In this document: positions 60,594 through 64,000 of the stretch, piece by piece
Position numbering within the stretch: position 1 is the stretch's first letter
Layout of the letters: every line of letters begins with the position of its first letter
Assembly: GCA_964035575.1 (NCBI GenBank)
Contig: OZ037835.1
Location: forward strand, 1,922,001 to 1,986,000
Source of the DNA: Rhynchopus sp. YZ270_cl-10
Lineage: Eukaryota; Euglenozoa; Diplonemea; Diplonemida; Diplonemidae
Direction of reading: 5' to 3'
Length of the DNA stretch: 64,000 bases
Made by a program: the position numbers and the translations under genes
The notes under the pieces: generated by a model
Seen by the model: only the letters and a program-made list of their open reading frames with translations
Told to the model about the DNA's origin: nothing
Database searches by the model: none

Positions 60594-60656
60594 GTGAAAA
60601 AATGTGTAGTTTTGATTAAAAACATTCATCAGTGAAAAACACAAACCTTTTGCGGT

Positions 60657-60720
60657 GCGATAAACGAATAAGTGTTTTCTTTATTTCATTTAACTGTCAT
60701 ATCCTGAAGTCGTTTTCTAT
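60657..60720 (+). repeat. dispersed repeat R70, copy 2
   Basis: GCGATAAACGAATAAG... CATATCCTGAAGTCGTTTTC, matching 9142-9205. Confidence 0.7.
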
Positions 60721-60913
60721 TTTAAAAGAAACCTTTAAAAATAACACAGATGGTGAACCGTGAACCACTCAAAAAGAGTGTAGCAGGTACACAACCCCCC
60801 CTGCGCGTGCCTTTTGTTAACTACAGAACAATATCTTTTCGTTGTCAGTACTGAGATTGGAGGCAAAACTGAAAACAAAAAGTCACGCCTTTTGTAATCG
60901 TCTGTGTGATCGG

Positions 60914-60972
60914 GATGCGTCCAATGAAAATCACGTCAGTAGAGAAGTTCGAGAATGTATGTTTTATTATTT
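60914..60972 (+). repeat. dispersed element R60, copy 4
   Basis: GGGATGCGTCCAATGAAAAT ... TTTTATTATTT, about 30 kb from the other copies and closest in sequence to 30503-30564. Confidence 0.85.
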
Positions 60973-61805
60973 TTGCAACTGACGCGCTGGAGAGGCCCTG
61001 GCCAAACACGGCGTGTTAGGGGAAATATATTCGTCGCACAGATAGATCAGAGACCCCACCCGATATGTTTTTCATTTTACCCTTTTGTGCACCGCCACCG
61101 ACACTCCCATTTTCTGTACTTCAGGCAATAATCATAATGCAGCACACACTGACACAATCCGCGTGTGTGGAAGCGTGCAATGCAACAAACGGTCGAGATC
61201 TGATCAAGCAGAACGGATATATTTCCACTTTTTTGTTTTGCCAGGATTTGAGTGTACAAACAAAGACTCGATCTATTTTTTTTTATACCAATTGCGATGT
61301 CAGGTGCTACCATGTCCTCTGTTTTTAGCATCATTGGACCAGAGAGAAACGTTTCCCGTTCCTTCACCTGTAGAACAACTAATCATATCGGGTGGCAGCA
61401 CCAGAGGTCTTCCTTGCACTATAAATGATTTTGGTAACTATTGTCTTTTTTGTTACGTGCAACGAGAGTAGACTACTTCGTTTCTGTTGTTGTTGTTGTT
61501 GTTGTTTTTTCAGTTTCCTTCCCACCCCCTCCCTGAAGCCCTTTCCTTTCCCCCTCTCCCCCAGTAGACCCAAAACCCTGTTTGTAGAATACGGCAACCC
61601 CCTCCACGTGTACGTTTTTGTCATTGCGTTCTGCACATTCCCGTCACGAGCGGGCTGTTGTATTTAAAGTCAACTTTATTTTTGAGGAAACCAGACACAT
61701 GGAATCCCTGTGTTGCATGTGTGTTCTTCGTCTTCTCTCGTACCCACAACCTCTGCACAAAAAGAAACCAACACAAAAGACACAGCAACAATACACAAAC
61801 ACACA

Positions 61806-62894
61806 ATGCCGAAGCGACACGCAGACAGCACGCAGGACGAGAACCCACGAAAGAGAAGACAGCTTTGTACATACGAAGTCTTCGCGGAGGCTGCCAGGAA
61901 CGGCGACACGGCTGCCGTGCGGGCGTTCCTTGAGAAGTTCAACCCAGATGGAAAGAAAGTGGCCTTCGATGCTGTGCACGAGGCATGCAGAGGGAACCAC
62001 GATGAATGCCTCACACTGCTTCTTCCGTATGTTGAGACAACGCAGATGGGCTTTGGGATCCTGCTGAGTGAGTGTGTCCACGCAGACCACGTTGCGTGCA
62101 CGGAGGTCCTCTTGCGGCATTGGAAGTCCGTCTGCAACAAAGTGGCGTTTGTCCCTCAGTCCATACACAGCGCGGCTCAGTCAGCGTATTCCTGTCCGGC
62201 CGCCATGTGGTCAGACCCTGCAGTGTGTCGCGTCTTGATTGATGCAGGTGCAGACTTACATACAAAGAACAAGTGGCAACAGTCGCCTCTGCACTCTGCT
62301 TGCGGTTCAGCAGCACTTGACGTTATGAAGATGTTGGTTGAAGCAGGTGCGAGCGTGCGTGCCACAGACAACCAAGGTTACACGTGTCTTTTCCATGCGG
62401 CGTATAAAGGACACATCGAGATTGTGCGCTATCTTGTGGGCTTGCCAGACGTTGATGTGAATCACCAAGGGTTTGAGAACTTCACTGCGTTGCACTCTGC
62501 GGTGTATGGGGAAGCAGAAGTGGTGCAGGTGCTGATTGATGCAGGTGCAGACATCGACACAAAGAACAACGAGGGAAATTCGCCTCTGCACTATGCTTGT
62601 GAAGAAGGATCACTTGATGCTGTGAAGATGTTGGTCAGAGCAGGTGCGGGCGTGCGTGACACAAATCACGCATGTCTTGTCTTGGCAGTGTGTTATGGAT
62701 GCATAGAGATTGTGCGCTATTTTGTGGGCTTGCCAGAGGTGGATGTGAATCACCGAGAGTCTTACCTCTCCACTGCGTTGCACTATTCTGTGAATAATAA
62801 GCACACAGACGTGGTGCAGGTGCTGATTGATGCAGGTGCAGACATCGACACACAGGACAACAGGGGATATTCGTCCTTGCACTACGGATCTTAA
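61806..62894 (+). CDS. ankyrin-repeat protein, prematurely ended
   Basis: 362 residues from the ATG at 61806 (MPKRHADSTQDENPRKRRQL, a basic nuclear-import-like start). After a helical N-terminal part come about six ankyrin repeats from residue ~140, alternating AVCRVLIDAGADLHTKN- and IEIVRYLVGLPDVDVNH-type units. The frame stops at 62894 just after LHYGS. The DNA there has a short direct duplication (CTACGGATCTTAACTACGGATG), after which ankyrin coding continues in another frame to 63180. So this is either a mutated gene making a shortened protein or an assembly error. Ankyrin repeats mediate protein binding; the partner is unknown. Related ankyrin units are in the NLR-like gene. Confidence 0.75.
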   Translation: MPKRHADSTQDENPRKRRQLCTYEVFAEAARNGDTAAVRAFLEKFNPDGKKVAFDAVHEACRGNHDECLTLLLPYVETTQMGFGILLSECVHADHVACTEVLLRHWKSVCNKVAFVPQSIHSAAQSAYSCPAAMWSDPAVCRVLIDAGADLHTKNKWQQSPLHSACGSAALDVMKMLVEAGASVRATDNQGYTCLFHAAYKGHIEIVRYLVGLPDVDVNHQGFENFTALHSAVYGEAEVVQVLIDAGADIDTKNNEGNSPLHYACEEGSLDAVKMLVRAGAGVRDTNHACLVLAVCYGCIEIVRYFVGLPEVDVNHRESYLSTALHYSVNNKHTDVVQVLIDAGADIDTQDNRGYSSLHYGS

Positions 62895-63180
62895 CTACGG
62901 ATGTTCACCTCTGCACTCTGCTTGTAGATCAGGAGCACTTTACATTGTGAAGATGTTGGTCAGAGCAGGTGCGGGAGTGCGTGCCACAGACAATGATGGG
63001 TGCACGTGTCTTATCCGTGCGGCACGTTGTGGAAACACCGAGACTGTGCGCTATCTTGTGGGCTTGCCAGATGTGGAACTGAATCACCGTGACACTGCAA
63101 AGAACTACACTGCGTTGCAGTATGCGGTGGAGGAAAAGCACACAGACATCGTGCAGTTGCTGCTTGTACTTGCAGTTTGA
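62895..63180 (+). pseudogene. out-of-frame 3' part of the ankyrin gene
   Basis: Encodes CSPLHSACRSGALYIVKMLV, TDNDGCTCLIRAARCGNTETV and further ankyrin units in a frame different from 61806-62894. It ends with LLLVLAV-stop exactly where copied poly-Q gene sequence begins. Confidence 0.7.
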
Positions 63181-63330
63181 ACAGCAACAGCAACAACAGG
63201 CCGTGCTCCTGAGGCTCCTGGAGAAGGAGAAGCAACGCTCGCAGCAGCGGCAGCAGTGACCGTGCTGCCCCCGCCTCCCCTCTGCCCGCTGCAGTGCACC
63301 CGCACACACCGCTCCCGAACACTCTGGTGA
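63181..63330 (+). pseudogene. copied fragment of the coiled-coil/poly-Q gene (exon 3)
   Basis: Matches 59790-59985: CAGCAACAGCAACAACAGG, GCTCCTGA(A/G)GCT, then CCGTGCTGCCCCCGCC through GCACACACCGCTCCCGA. The copy lacks several CAG units and ends where the original continues GGGTGGCGTGG. A partial duplication has replaced or capped the 3' end of the ankyrin gene. Confidence 0.85.
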
Positions 63331-63398
63331 TGGGCGTGTCCTCAGCCTCTACACCACAGTACGTAGCAAAGTCCCGGCTCTCTTAGGTCTTGTCTAAG

Positions 63399-63638
63399 AT
63401 GAGAACCGCCACTGATGTTCGGCCCGCCCTTTTGTTCGGCGGTACCTTTGTCATCTGTGGCGGTATCTTAACCCTAGGTAAGGGTCTGGTTCAGGTGGGT
63501 AGGGATCAGACCGATAAGAAGATGATTCTCGTGCTCCTCACCTCTCCCCCACACTACATGAGTACACTCGATGAGACATTTGGTCTGGGAGGGTTTGGGG
63601 TTTTCTTTGAGTTCAATTGTAGTATGTGCTCTGTCTGA
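63399..63638 (+). CDS. doubtful small ORF with one hydrophobic segment
   Basis: ATG frame beginning MRTATDVRPALLFGGTFVIC with a possible membrane helix. Its second half coincides with the dispersed repeat shared with 3656-3776, so if the start is real the original C-terminus has been lost. More likely noncoding. Confidence 0.15.
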   Translation: MRTATDVRPALLFGGTFVICGGILTLGKGLVQVGRDQTDKKMILVLLTSPPHYMSTLDETFGLGGFGVFFEFNCSMCSV

Positions 63639-63740
63639 GGAAGCGTTCCAACTTTTCAATCTCCCCCTCATTTTTTCGTTTACAATTCTTTCCTACGCCC
63701 CGTTTTTAGAATGAACAGAGTGTGTACCTTCCGATTTTGA
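63518..63740 (+). repeat. dispersed repeat (partner of 3656-3776) followed by degenerate R110
   Basis: GTGCTCCTCACCTCTCCCCC...TTTGGTCTGGGAGGGTTTGG, then GAGGAAGCGTTCCAACTTTT and CCGTTTTTAGAATGAACAG. Confidence 0.7.
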
Positions 63741-63935
63741 GCTTGAAAAAGCAAAAAATGTTCCCCAGGCCGAAGTTCATCATGGCGAAGTGAAGGGAAA
63801 GTTACCTGAAGTTAAGTCGTGCCCAATAAAAGAACTGCCATCGACTTCTGATCCGTCATTATGTCGTCGGGACTTTGCTACCTACCGTAGTACAACCAGG
63901 TTTTCGAAAGAAGATGCAAAAAATGTAATCATTAT

Positions 63936-64000
63936 GAACAAGATAAAACAATAAGCTCGCGTTTGTTTTATCGAACAGATTTTATTCTCCGCCCCGTACC
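63936..64000 (+). repeat. dispersed repeat R65, copy 2 (cut by window end)
   Basis: GAACAAGATAAAACAATAAG to CCGCCCCGTACC, matching 45883-45950. Confidence 0.85.

Larger units (their letters stand above)
60057..61805. other. repeat-rich spacer
   Basis: No supported gene. Holds R195 in reverse (60400-60593), R70 (60657-60720), R60 (60914-60972), a diverged R50-like piece (60275-60325: GTGGAGCTCATCCTC...CTTTCGAAAAGG) and a TTG microsatellite near 61488-61505. Confidence 0.55.

Noticed and set aside
61488-61505. TTG-repeat stretch as a coding poly-Gln on the minus strand
   Set aside because: Simple microsatellite in a spacer without flanking coding sequence.

Overview
This window comes from a protist (eukaryote). 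The coding genes I can support have spliceosomal introns with GTATGT donors, secreted lysosomal enzymes, a nucleotide-sugar transporter, lipid-anchor signals and long repeat-rich spacers. No tRNA, rRNA or prokaryotic features were seen. Every convincing gene lies on the + strand, and several start just downstream of a pyrimidine tract ending in AG. That layout suggests a directional gene cluster with spliced-leader trans-splicing, as in Euglenozoa (kinetoplastids, diplonemids, euglenids). The lineage is an inference and I cannot name a species.

Layout: 1-570, a 31-bp satellite. 570-5,600, a decayed translation elongation factor 2 fragment, dispersed repeats and a foldback element. 5,624-8,346, a WSC-domain surface protein with a Pro-Thr-Ser stalk and about seven membrane segments. 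8.3-12.2 kb, repeat-rich spacer with a decaying ~205-bp array. 12,260-14,476, a probable mitochondrial helical protein of unknown family. 14,901-20,174, a 1,757-residue NLR-like protein (MGCGAS lipidation signal, ankyrin, ADP-ribosyltransferase, NACHT, pentapeptide, 14 WD40). 21.1-30.1 kb, a tandem pair of three-exon receptors with a cyclase-like domain. 30.9-34.4 kb, a tandem pair of two-exon di-N-acetylchitobiases, then a GILT-like thiol reductase at 35.6 kb. 37.4-41.2 kb and 48.0-52.1 kb, four paralogous ubiquitin-like/LRR proteins ending in CaaX boxes. Between the two LRR pairs lie a 2.28-kb 8-bp satellite and an EF-hand gene. 53.9 kb, a nucleotide-sugar transporter. 55.1-55.9 kb, a non-autonomous hAT-like element with a clear 8-bp target duplication. 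57.5-60.1 kb, a three-exon coiled-coil/poly-Q gene. 61.8-63.3 kb, a broken ankyrin gene joined to a copied piece of the poly-Q gene.

Biology: chitobiase, GILT and the sugar transporter fit a phagotroph that digests bacteria or chitinous food in lysosomes. The NLR-like protein (predicted N-myristoylated) and the four Ubl-LRR proteins (predicted prenylated) look like membrane-tethered internal sensors beside surface receptors. This is the best candidate for an undescribed system here.

The spacers are crowded with short repeats. Comparing the tandem paralogues shows several of them as insertion polymorphisms: a 62-bp element, a ~55-bp element that also fills an intron, and TA-flanked mini-transposons.
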